Below, one piece after another: positions 32,601-41,439 of a stretch of 64,000 bases of DNA; position 1 is the first letter of the stretch, and every line of letters begins with the position of its first letter. The stretch comes from Serpula lacrymans var. lacrymans S7.9 (taxonomy: Eukaryota; Basidiomycota; Agaricomycetes; Boletales; Serpulaceae). The position numbers were made by a program, and so were the translations under genes. The DNA is taken from assembly GCF_000218685.1 (NCBI RefSeq), contig NW_006763299.1, positions 1,628,031 to 1,692,030 on the forward strand, given 5' to 3'. Under the pieces are notes generated by a model. That model had not been told where the DNA came from, did not search any database, and saw only the letters and a list, made by a program, of their open reading frames with translations.

Positions 32601-33212
32601 ACCAAGGTCCATCATGCCTTCTTTGCAGACAAGGTCACTACTCGTCGTTCTACTGGATTCAGCCCTTTTTATCTGTTGCACGGAGTTGACCCAGTCCTAC
32701 CATTTGATCTGACAGAAGCGACTTTCCTTGTTCATGGATTCCATACTGCAATGTCAACAGAAGACCTCATTGCTCTGCGCATTCGTCAACTAGAAAAGAG
32801 ACAGGATGATTTGCAACAAGCTGCACTCACTATACGCAAAACTCGTCTCAGATCTAAAGCGCAGTTTGAGAAACTCTATGCACGAAGGATGTTCAAGAAC
32901 GAATACCAGCCTGGAGAGCTTGTTCTAGTGCGGAATACTCAGGTTGAGAAAGAGCTGGATCGTAAAGCAAAGCCTCGTTACAATGGCCCTTATGAAGTTG
33001 TGCGACGTACTAAAGGAGGATCGTATGTTCTAAAAGAAATGGATGGATCAGTATCACGAAGAGGAATTGCAGCATTTCGCCTACTTCCCTATTTCAACCG
33101 CCACTCTATGCCACTCTTGGACGAACTGGATGACCATGATAACGACCTAGATGAACCAGAAGATGAACCTGACTATGAGCATAACGACTCAGATGATGAA
33201 GATAACGATTAA
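29649..33212 (+). CDS. Retrotransposon Pol: reverse transcriptase-RNase H-integrase
   Basis: 1187-codon frame, opening at ATG 29649 but probably beginning functionally near MIDIVDPIPVPAPDWSSFGA (about 29991). The first 110 residues of the open frame look non-native. RT: SKWFCVQKKNGKIRIVHDLQ, VFDLFWGFDARKV, and the catalytic FVDD at about residue 398. RNase H: LSVDTSKIAVGFILSQ, QPKLELYGLFRAL, VEVDAKYIKGML and PDALSRR, all four acidic residues present. Integrase: HHCC zinc domain (AHERLGHRG to TCHGCQ) and DDE residues VDIMLMP, VTDNGSE, NGVVERGH. The C-terminal GPY/F-like strand (KPRYNGPYEVVRRTKGGSYV) ends at TAA 33212 after an acidic tail. No stop or frameshift seen. Frame +1 relative to Gag. 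Confidence 0.94.
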   Translation: MLVIHFYIPFLLNTPFSTLGPYATFSLFLLSCYISITCTKWPLGFLCYPVFPSFTLVPTSFSIVYVPLSFLSDLFPSPLVKLPTSSLSYTVRDDAKLPRHFPSLNTFCFNPSYMIDIVDPIPVPAPDWSSFGAYKRVDRKVKPVPGVFPEDAHVTRSFPEDPLLSLPPLPVLPPEFIPTPKLTKERLYDEMKLNSDGFLWPEEEKLFAHIMILNQRSLAFEETDRGTFREDYFSPYVIPVLPHVPWEYKNIPIPPGIKNEVIELLRDKIKAGVYEPSQSSYRSKWFCVQKKNGKIRIVHDLQPLNAVTIKDSGVPPILDDFVEPFAGSQCYTVFDLFWGFDARKVHPDSRDLTSFLSPLGLLRITSMPMGFTNSVPEFQNCMTFILQDEIPHIANIFVDDLPIKGPTSRYEDADGNPETIPGNPGIRRFIWEHAIDVHRIMHRVGHAGGTFSGKKTQLCRPQVVIVGQVCCPEGRLPDSTKVDKILKWPILQTPKDVRSFLGLCGTVRIWIRNYSALARPLTELYRKGAEFQWDERRQEAFDALKHAVSSAPALHPINYSSHNPVVLSVDTSKIAVGFILSQLDENGRKRPARYGSIPMNDREANYSQPKLELYGLFRALRHFRLYIAGVKHLHVEVDAKYIKGMLNDPDLQPNATINRWIQGILLFDFKLIHIPADRHRGPDALSRRQPTEEDFEDAQESDDWLDDIALLVDLARPLPYHPMSLPSFLTNDSSQYDTLRRIFHFLQTMELPIFSSLQAQKRFVKRSLQFFLKGDSMFKRRHSAPPLKVIFNPDLRLHILTEAHERLGHRGVNGVFSTVRERFYWPHMLQDVKHHIRTCHGCQIRSVRKSEVPLTISSPPTIFTKVYVDIMLMPKARGYRYLVAARDDLSLAAEGRALKKASAHNLAHFFWEEIICRYGAIGEVVTDNGSEVKGAFEELVERYQIPHIRISPYNSKANGVVERGHFVIREALVKSCEGNVDLWPTKVHHAFFADKVTTRRSTGFSPFYLLHGVDPVLPFDLTEATFLVHGFHTAMSTEDLIALRIRQLEKRQDDLQQAALTIRKTRLRSKAQFEKLYARRMFKNEYQPGELVLVRNTQVEKELDRKAKPRYNGPYEVVRRTKGGSYVLKEMDGSVSRRGIAAFRLLPYFNRHSMPLLDELDDHDNDLDEPEDEPDYEHNDSDDEDND

Positions 33213-33300
33213 TGACTTACCTGAACGAATTTTATGCTGACATGACCCTTCAATGTGTTGCCATGTTTCATTCCCTATGACCCTACCTTTATGGAAGCAA

Positions 33301-33310
33301 CTGGGGACAG
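33301..33310 (+). other. Candidate polypurine tract
   Basis: CTGGGGACAG is the kind of G/A-rich run used to prime plus-strand synthesis, but it lies 24 nt before the LTR start I chose (33335), not directly next to it. Either the true LTR begins earlier (TTGCAATT...) and the 5' LTR lost its first bases, or priming occurs elsewhere. Confidence 0.4.
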
Positions 33311-33645
33311 TTGCAATTTCAAGTTGTCCGTGGATGTCATGCACCAAAGTTGATTGGTAGCATGGACAGGTGTCAATAACGAAGCGAATATTCAAAAAGA
33401 CTCGCCTTTGCGCCACACAGGCACAGTGCCACGTGGAATAGTAATTAATATTGCCCTTTTTGAACTTGTGGCTGATCAGCACCACCTCTATTAGGCAATC
33501 CAGTCACGCTCACCTTTGCTTTTCCATCCGGTACTTTCCGCATTTCGGCATTTCGGCAAATTTTCGCGTCGCCACTGGCTACACATTGCATTGCGCCCTT
33601 GCTTTTGTCGTTTCCCTTACTCCCCTTCCTTTGCCTAGCCCCACC

Positions 33646-34188
33646 ATGGGCCCCTTCCTCTCCTTTTTATTCTCACCCGACGGTCGTTTCTGGGTCCCCA
33701 TTTTAGTTCACCTCCTCGTCACCTCCACCCTCCTCCTCCTCATCTTCTTTGCACCCCCACCATTTCTGATGTCACCACTTCCTATCCGCTTCCGTCGCCG
33801 ATCCGTTGACTACCACGTGCCACTGCTGATATCAGCAAAGCCCCAGCGGCCGGTCCAAATAGGGCAACAGGTCCATCTTCATGACGTCGATCTGCCATCA
33901 TATACTATCAAAACATCGGTTGCTCGTCTTGCCTGGTTGGAGCGTGGGTGGGTAGTTTTTGAGCTGGAGAAGGTTCATCCCCTTGCGTCGCCCATGTTCA
34001 TCGCTGTCCCATTCACTTGGGTACACTTATCATTTGTCCATCGTCTTCGCTACAGCTACACCTACCACACGCTGCCTGGGACTCACTTGTTCCAAATTGG
34101 AACTACTCCTCTCCCTCCCTCGTTTGATCAGGTGGTCCAACACAACCAGTCCATTGGTAAGGCCATGGAACTGTCAGATTTGGACTAG
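33646..34188 (+). CDS. U3-encoded putative membrane protein (3' LTR copy)
   Basis: Same 180-codon frame as at 24300, with the same translation. This copy is 3' of pol and upstream of the R/polyadenylation region, so it would be contained in the genomic transcript in the position where some retroviruses encode U3 or env-region accessory proteins. No evidence of a splice signal was worked out. Also no known family. Confidence 0.5.
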   Translation: MGPFLSFLFSPDGRFWVPILVHLLVTSTLLLLIFFAPPPFLMSPLPIRFRRRSVDYHVPLLISAKPQRPVQIGQQVHLHDVDLPSYTIKTSVARLAWLERGWVVFELEKVHPLASPMFIAVPFTWVHLSFVHRLRYSYTYHTLPGTHLFQIGTTPLPPSFDQVVQHNQSIGKAMELSDLD

Positions 34189-34600
34189 GTGGTGGACCGG
34201 TGGCTCCAGTTTCTTTTTTTTCAGCAGAACATTCATTTACAGTGCGATTATTTTTGATTTTTGAATCATTTTTATGGACACATATTTTTTTAGAATGCCT
34301 GACTGACAATAAAGGAACTGTGTTGATACTGATAGTGTTTTGCCTTGCTCTTTTTTTTACTGCATCTTCCCATGACATCATGATTTTCCTGCTCTCTTTT
34401 TGCTATTGGACTTTACTTTATGGCTGTACAAACCTGTGATATTACTCACAGCATTTATTGTTCTATCCCTTTCTTTTCTTTTTTTTGACAATCTTATCCT
34501 GTACTACCTACGCAGGATTCGTCAGCGTACATTCCTTCCTTCATATTCTTTCTCATTCTTTTTGCACAGCTATACTGTGCATAGCCTACTTCTCTTTTAC

Positions 34601-34608
34601 TATATAAA
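34601..34608 (+). promoter_or_regulatory. LTR TATA box (3' LTR)
   Basis: Second copy of TATATAAA. Could drive read-through transcription into the flanking DNA to the right. Confidence 0.5.
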
Positions 34609-35147
34609 CCCCTGTATTTTACCTTGTAAAAAACAACAAGAACTCGATTCCAGACTTCTTCTCTAATCTTAAGTCCACTTCTTACTGCTACTTGTGATCC
34701 AGTGTGGTCACAACACTTCCCACTTCTACCACTGTTAACTGCTGTCATCGTCACTCGTCACTTTTGAAAGAGATTGTCATCCCCTTCGATTAGAGTCCTT
34801 CTGAGCACTACAGTTTGTGCGTCAGGAGCCTGCTATCACTGGGAACCTCGTCACCTCGTCATCCTCGTTGTTCTCAAACCTACCTTGTGCTACAATTAGC
34901 AAGGTAGTGCTCGTCTATACTCGCCACAAACCCCCTATCTTTCTATAAATTCAACTATCCCTCCTCCTCAAAACCCACACTCATACACCTCTGGGTTTTA
35001 CTTTGAAGGATCTTTATACGTACCACCCCACGAACAACCAGACCACTCCACTGTTCTAGGAGGCAAAGCCCATAAACAAGTTCCGTGGAATCTGGGAGGA
35101 TTGTGTGTTAGTTTGTTTTGTGTGTGGTTTTCTAACAACAGTTCTCA

Positions 35148-35588
35148 TCATCGACAACGGATTTGCTGACGCGCCCAGTCATGCTCAGCTTGTGGTTGAA
35201 AATATTTTTCAATCTCTACCTTGAGATCGTCCCAGGTGGGCCACACTCCCGCAGTGTAGCACTCCTGCATTCTAACTTGGGCGCATTGACCCGCCACAGG
35301 TCCTTTTAGTCGAGACAGCACAGCTGTCGCTATTTCAAAATCATCTGCGAACATGTCCCAGTTCGCTTTGATCCAAATTTGGAGCTTGATCCACCATTTG
35401 GCAAATCGAGCCCTATCTCCTTTGAAAGTGCCGGGGTCAGCGACGATCTCGACCTTTTTGTTAAACTTTTGCTCAACCGTAGGTTCTGCTGCTGGGGCAG
35501 CCTGAATCTCGGCGAGCTGGCCTGTCAACGCCTGAATCTGCGCACACATGTTGTGCAGCAGAGCATTGATATCCGGTTGCGACGACAT
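35148..35588 (-). pseudogene. Gag N-terminus of the outer Ty3/gypsy element
   Basis: Minus-strand frame from ATG 35588 (MSSQPDINALLHNMCAQIQA), a coiled coil (LTGQLAEIQAA) and the capsid-like core KVEIVADPGTFKGDRARFAK, WWIKLQIWIKANWDMF, WPTWDDLKVEIEKYFQPQAE. It runs to QQIR and then meets the 3' LTR of the inner element at 35156, where a few LTR-derived codons end it. This is a typical Agaricomycete gypsy Gag start; the remainder of Gag reappears only as a short tail at 23904-23987. Confidence 0.82.
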
Positions 35589-36108
35589 GTCGACTTGTTC
35601 TCTTTGTAAAGTAAATAAAAAAATGTAACTGGGGGTCCCCGCTTGCTATCTGCGGATCTACCTCTTCCCAGCTGAGTATTGGATCTCAATCTCCGACTAC
35701 CCACACTGTAGTATTTTGAAAATTGTATGTAAAGTTATAGTATTAAACCCTGGCCCGAACGGTTGTCAGGGGGTGGTCCGCTTGTTAAGCTGTCAACCCT
35801 TCTCCAGACTGGTGGAGGCAAGTGCCCGGCCTGGTCAGAGGTATTCGAAGAGGAAGTTTTGTATTATAAAATCTAATCAACAGAGGTTCCACACCACTGC
35901 TGAGCTATAGTACTCCCCTTAACGCTGGGGGCTGCATATCAAAGGTTTTGTTTCTTCTCCCAAAGCACTACAAGGCCGTCGCGAAGAGCGCACCTATCTG
36001 CTATGCGGGATATTCCTAAACAATAACCAAATCTCCTTCACCCTGGAGTCCGGGTGCCCAGTGGGACTTTTTGCACAACGTGCGAGAGAGTAGAAGAGCA
36101 AGTCCTAA
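35589..36108. other. Probable leader between LTR and Gag of the outer element
   Basis: About 520 bp between the minus-strand Gag start and the LTR-like unit at 36109. No coding region. A GC-rich stretch around 35750-35850 stands out against the neighbours. I could not identify a primer-binding site with confidence. Confidence 0.35.
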
Positions 36109-36525
36109 TGTAACAACCAAGAGTTAGTTACTCTGGCGCACACAGGAACACACTATAAAGGTAGTGAATGGGGAGTGTTTACCCCTTAGGCTGCAGAGAG
36201 TTTGTTGGTTAACAACAGGAGGACTCGCTGAGGAGTCTCCTGGATCTATTGGGGTATATATACTAATACAGAGTGTTTGTACTTATGTACTGTACAGTTT
36301 GATAAAGTTAGTGGCTGATGATGTCATGGGGCCTAGCCCGCATGACCAGCTCCACTGTGTGAGAGAGTTGTATCTAAAATAAGAAGAAGGCAACGCGGCG
36401 CGAGAAAGAGGAGTTTGAACAAAAGGGGAAGTGCTGCGTGGCACCATGTGTGAAAGTTAAAGTGTACAAGGTTAAAGCGGAGAATGAAAAAGAAGGAAAG
36501 GTCCAAAAATTGTGTTATCGTAACA
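36109..36525 (-). repeat. Solo or 5' LTR, 417 bp, of the outer element
   Basis: Bounded by TGTAACAA on the left and TCGTAACA on the right, a TG...CA pair with short imperfect inverted ends. On the minus strand it holds a TATATATA box (around 36252-36260) in a position suited to drive the minus-strand Gag at 35588. No second copy of it is visible at the left end of the outer element, so the element is truncated there. Confidence 0.5.
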
Positions 36526-37018
36526 GTAATACCAATCTAATATTGTAATGCTATGTATCTGTAGTGCAGTAGCAGAATGTACTTCTACGTATCAGCTGTA
36601 GTTTCACAACCAACCACAGAATCATTAGTAATAGCAAATTTTAACAGCCAGAAAATGGCACGAGACATAAATTTGATACCATTGAGCATAGGCTCATCAT
36701 CCACTGCAAAAGAGTATCATTCTCCCCACATCCAGTGATGTCCTCATCATTCTCACCACCACCCAAATCCTCTTTTTTTGTGGCACTTTCTTAAAAATAT
36801 TCTTATAATGTGGCTTTGAAATGAATGGCCTTCAAGGCTATACACCTGTGTAACAATGGAGATTTGGCACCAGTAAAAAAGTAAAAAAAAAATACATTAC
36901 CAGCTACCATGATGCTATTGCTGGTGCATCCTTCCAAGAACATTATATTCAGCAGTGTGCTTGCCAAAGTCTTTCAAGCATACTAGGTGGCTGTGAAAAA
37001 CTTTGGCATAGACAGTGG
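36526..37018. other. No gene recognised
   Basis: AT-rich spacer between the 417-bp LTR and the 41-bp repeat. Two short A or T runs (36773 T run, 36885 A run) are the only features. Confidence 0.35.
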
Positions 37019-37059
37019 TGTCATGCACCAAAGTTGATTGGTAGCATGGACAGGTGTCA
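37019..37059 (+). repeat. 41-bp copy of the start of the inner LTR
   Basis: TGTCATGCACCAAAGTTGAT through GGACAGGTGTCA matches the first 41 bases of the 3' LTR at 33335 exactly, then stops matching on both sides. It starts and ends with TGTCA. A remnant of an earlier insertion, or a copied fragment. Confidence 0.7.
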
Positions 37060-37099
37060 GCAGACTCCAAACCAGTCAACAGATGTGTGTGTATGCTAC

Positions 37100-37535
37100 A
37101 TCCTAGTGCTTAGTGATTATATAATCTGATTGTATAATTATCCAAGATTTTGCCAAAACTTGAGTTGAGCATAACACACATGGCCGACTGGCACAAATTG
37201 TAGTGGTGCCAAGTTTGGCCCTATTTGCCTTTCCGCTCCTTCCACTCAAATTGTGACCGACGTCCGGGGAATGCCAATTGGAGTTGTAAAAATAGAAAAC
37301 AATATGAATATAATGGATGATTCCATGTGTCTTCTCATCCTTAAGTATCCAGGTGATTTCAGGATCCTCCAAGGAGGTGGGCTTCCCTGGTGAGGGCTTA
37401 AGCTCCTCTCCAGTAACAACTCAGAGAACTTTTTCCCAACATAGCTTTGAGATGATCCGGAGTTTTTCCATATCTGGAAATCGTTGGGTCCAGTGAGAAC
37501 TGGACATGCAGATGTATTGTGTGCTGTGGTCATGG
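37100..37535 (-). pseudogene. Ty1/copia Gag fragment (frameshifted)
   Basis: Minus-strand pieces resemble the N-terminus of copia-type Gag (UBN2/DUF4219-like): LTGPNDFQIWK, then after a small frameshift a helix ending SKLCWEKV, then SLEDPEITW and ILKDEKTHGIIHYI. The parts fall in two frames and are separated by at least one stop, so this is dead. No LTR, protease or RT belonging to it was found nearby. Confidence 0.55.
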
Positions 37536-37610
37536 TTCTGAGGTTGCTGTTTCCATGAGAATTATTTCCTGTGTAGCTCTTGCACCACCAGGGCTCATAA
37601 CCTAATAAAT

Positions 37611-37797
37611 CTAAGTGAAACTCAGCTGCTGCCTAAGAGGCTATAGAAACGACTGAGGTATTCCTATACTAAACCCCCTACTACTTATAGTCAAAGGTGC
37701 TACTCACTACAGTATAATGACTCCATGGAGTGGTGGCTATGCTCCATGGAGAACAATGGCTGCTTTAGCAGAGACCAGGTTTATCTGGTTTTGTCAA
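37611..37797 (+). repeat. Dispersed repeat, right copy
   Basis: Second copy of the repeat at 22481-22676, same orientation, with an additional 11 bp at the left that also match 22362. Includes both CTCCATGGAG palindromes. Differences are scattered single bases plus the 22-bp length difference. Confidence 0.75.
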
Positions 37798-39296
37798 ATA
37801 GTGCCTGCAGCATTATAGACACTCAGTTGCAGCTGCATGGCAGTTCCTGCCCAGGATCTGCCAGGTTGTCATATAGTCTACAACTTGCATAGTGCTATGT
37901 ATGCCTTTTTATTGATGGTGTTTTGGGTCTATGCAAATGGAACATCACAACAAGCTCTGCACTTAGTTGATAAGCCCATCTCTATAAGACCAAGACCGTC
38001 AAGCACAGTATCAGCGGCTCAGGTCAAGCATTGCCCCAAGTACCATATATTTACTCATTAGTTAGCTGATATACTATATTTACATATACACATATTCAGC
38101 TTACAGGTAATTCAGTCATCAACAATATTGTGTTGACACCGAGATATACAACTAAACAGCAGATCGTATCGCAGGCATTCGCCTACTCGTGTACGTGATT
38201 TGAACGTGTCATTCAATGATGGCAAAACAAAAATGTTGAAACGATTTAGCAAGTCCAGGATCGTTCCACTAGCACCGTTGCCCCTGGCCTATCATACCCT
38301 AAGCCTCAGGCGCCGCCATGTCCGTCTCATAGTAATTATTCGTCTGCGTGTTATCGACGATCATTATGGGAATGACGAGATAAAAGCGATATTACACACC
38401 ATATCAGAAGTGGAAACGCTTGGCGTATCATGGTTGGCATTCGAACTTATGGCAGGCATCACGACGATGCTACGTCTGAACTCGAGTTTGGAGGATGGTC
38501 GTGTATTGGCGCTAGATGGTTGGTTCTCGGGAGAGTTTACCCTTGTGGCAGAAAAATTCAGCAGCGTTACAATAGGTCTACTTCGGTTGTCTCACATGGC
38601 GACTACAGGAGAAGAGCTTAGAAGGTTTAATGTATGAAGTGGACGTAAGAGAGTACATACAAAAAGTATTGATGTAAACCTTACTCTTGCATAAATGGAA
38701 CGACATCCTACGAAATAAAATATGAGCATCAGTCACTGAAAGCACGATGCATTTATTCAAGGTTACCAGTAAAGCTTATTTGGAGCGTAAGAATATGTGA
38801 CCAACGTTCCAAGTTGTACGACATTTACGAGAATTCCACGATCTATGAGAAAGATGAATACAGTCCTGACAGGAGATCTCTTCCTGCAACAGTAAATCAA
38901 CAGCCGCAGCGAATAGCCACAGTCTTATTCACCTTGTTGAACTACGAATGGGAGAAAGCATATAGCATAATGCTGAGGTGGTGATGATATCACAAATAAC
39001 CGCACATCCTTCTTCCATGTCAACCACCAGCTAAGACGAAGTACTATATAACTGCGGACAAATCATGATAAGTCGTACATACCGTTACACTTAACGTGGC
39101 TAAGTGATTGGTAGTTTGAAAGACCATGAACGCTGTCCTGGCTTCATATAGATAGAGCATTAGGAGGTTTGATACATATAGAAAAAGGTTTTCCCCTTGC
39201 CTATCCCCAAGGCTGACAAGAAGCGGCCTGTAAGTACGGCTTAGGAAATGCAATTCTGAACAAGGACGCACCAAATGAGACAAAGGCTAAAAATAC
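37798..39296. other. No gene recognised, about 1.5 kb
   Basis: Several open frames (for example 38200-38637 plus) lack any motif, splice context or codon bias that I would trust. AT-rich and probably non-coding or decayed. Confidence 0.35.
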
Positions 39297-40060
39297 CTAT
39301 ACAAGTTGAAAAAGTTGGTATTTTTCGTCGCCACAGGGAAAGAAAGATAACAACACACCACAAAGGCAGGTATCATCCAATTGAGAATAGGACGAGGTAG
39401 AAGTGGGTGCTGCTTGTCTACTGAAAAGAAATAGGTAAGGAGGAGTATTCGAGCGCAAACAACCCATATACATACGTTGATATATTCTAAGGGCAAAATA
39501 TAGCTGGACTCTGATCAGAGCGTTAGATGGCATCCAAGAGCGAGTTGAACTATACATACATCCAAACAATGATAGATGTGATAGCATTTTCCGCACACCA
39601 CGAGCTGAGGCATTATCGTTACTATATGATTTTAGGGACTACAATGATATGGAGCACTGATTCACCTGGTGACCTTTGAAAAAACGCGATAATTCCCAAA
39701 ATTTATGAGCTTGTAAAAGGATGAGTGATGATATTAGCGAAACACGAAGGAAAAGGACAAATGACACACAAAATAATAATATATGGTGTGTGCGAACAGC
39801 AAACTAGTAGCTGGATCTAGTATCCTACCAAACGACTGTCAGTGGTGTAGAGCATCAACATCATTGACGCAACTATGGCTCACAAAAGAAGAATAACCTA
39901 AAAAAACAGCTTCATCTTGACTGAAAGTTAGGAAGGATCCATGCTCACGAGTGACTTTGAAGCCCAATGACCATGTTTGTTGCGGGCGAAATATATGTAC
40001 CCCTGCACGACAGAGATACCAACGAGTCTATTGTGATTATGCACTTGAGTCATAAAGGTC
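39297..40060 (-). pseudogene. Probable decayed multi-pass membrane protein (DUF6534-like)
   Basis: Minus-strand pieces line up with the mushroom membrane-protein family DUF6534. VGISVVQGYIYFARN and HGHWASKSL resemble its first helices and end at a donor (GTGAGC). Further down ALIRVQLYFALRIYQ joins across an intron (about 39420-39482, GTATGT to TTTTCAG) to LLPRPILNWMIPAFVVCCYL, another helix. The exon between them reads with an in-frame TGA (VILLL then stop then AIVASMM), and the rest of the seven-helix core is not found, so the gene seems broken. Remote and short matches; moderate to low confidence. Confidence 0.3.
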
Positions 40061-41439
40061 ATATGGAGATAGTTGAGAGGACAAACGCTGTTGAAAACAC
40101 AAATCCTGCCAATTGCCATACACCATCTTGTAATCCCATCAATAAACCCATAACGTTCACACTCACCCCAGAACGGTGCTATGAAATTAACACTAAGCAC
40201 CATCTCGCACACCCCAGCGTCACGGTATTGCTTCAGATAAAACTACCCGTTATGGGGCGATCCAGCAGTGTGATGTTCAAGTATGTCGACAGTTGGAAAG
40301 GTTCCAAGACTGCTTATTCCCAGGCCAAATTGAAGGCTACTTATTGGAAAGGTTGGTTGCGACCCTATTCATAGGGTGCTACGTACTAATGAATTCAGTG
40401 ACATTTTTAGCACCTGGGATTGGCTAGATCCATGACTATTCTGGACGGACCATCCACTCTGACACGCTTGTACCAAAAAGTTGCAAACCTGACGAGAGAA
40501 AAAATATTGTTGAGGCCAAGCTGAGGCTAGTCCTCACCGGTCACGGTTTCAACGTCAGATACAAGCACAACTGGTGAATCGGATTTAACTCCGCGATTTA
40601 AATAAAAAAATATCACGACTAGGCCAGTTCATCAAATCTGCAACTGGACAGCCTAAACTTGAAAGTGGTGGCTGTAATCTTACAGGTATCAAAAATCAAA
40701 GCAACATAGCAGAAACGGATCAATGCAAGGTCCACTTGGCTCGGTCTGCTACCATAGCCTGTAGTTGGGTTTCGTCAAGTTGCTGTTGAGTCGGTGAGTC
40801 ATTTATATATATATAATCTCGGACTGTATAATATACATTTAACTGCACAAATGCAGCTTTTTTGTTGCGCAGCTTGAGCAAACTGTTTAACAGCGAAATA
40901 CGGGCCAGAAGTTGTGGCGTGGATTACCATTCCTCGAATCAGAGTCACATACATACCAGCACACGACGGATATATTTGAACGCTCGGGACCATTGTCGAC
41001 TTATCAACGTCAGGGAATTTGAAATCGTGCCTCCTTCATCATTTCAACGGCCATTGGAAACCGCAGCCATCATTCCGCTCCATATAATTTGACATCGATC
41101 TCGCCGGCAAATGGGCCATGTCAATTCCAAATGCATGTCAGGCTGAGCTCCATGTTGCCAGGAGTCCGGAACACGACGCATCAAGCTGTTTGTCAGATCC
41201 GTTTGATATTGATTTGCCTCTATTCCAATCACCGAGTGTTTGTTTGATAATAAGATAGTAATGTGCTTTATAATAAACATTGCTGTCTGTACATTAGTAG
41301 TTTACTGTATGTATAATGCAGAATTGTACGTATGATATAGATGTCAAGAAAGAGTGATATACGAGGTGGATAGTAAGTTAAATCCGATACAACAAAACAA
41401 ATGTCAGATATCCAATAATTAAGGGTCCATCCTGCAGAC
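40061..41439. other. No gene recognised, about 1.4 kb
   Basis: Downstream side of the adenylation-domain gene. Short frames only. A small (TA) run at 40804-40814 is the only simple repeat. Confidence 0.35.

Larger units (their letters stand above)
23989..35156 (+). mobile_element. Ty3/gypsy LTR retrotransposon (inner, plus strand, apparently recent)
   Basis: About 11.17 kb: LTR 23989-25810, Gag-protease frame, Pol frame, LTR 33335-35156. Both LTRs are 1822 bp by the boundaries chosen (TGTYATGC to CGACA) and every ORF inside them has the same translation, so divergence is very low and insertion recent; the one difference I noted is T versus C at LTR position 4. Pol is intact. It is inserted into the Gag gene of an older minus-strand gypsy copy. 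The bases next to the ends (AACGA left, ACGGA right) are not a clean 5-bp duplication. Element order protease-RT-RNaseH-integrase places it in Ty3/gypsy (Metaviridae-like). A GPY/F-like module follows integrase; no chromodomain seen. Confidence 0.93.
33335..35156 (+). repeat. 3' LTR of the inner element
   Basis: 1822 bp, matching 23989-25810. Begins TGTCATGCACCAAAG, where the 5' LTR has TGTTATGC. Contains the second copy of the U3 frame and the TATA box. Confidence 0.9.

Noticed and set aside
38200..38637. 145-codon plus frame as a gene
   Set aside because: No motif, no neighbouring exons, composition like the surrounding AT-rich DNA.
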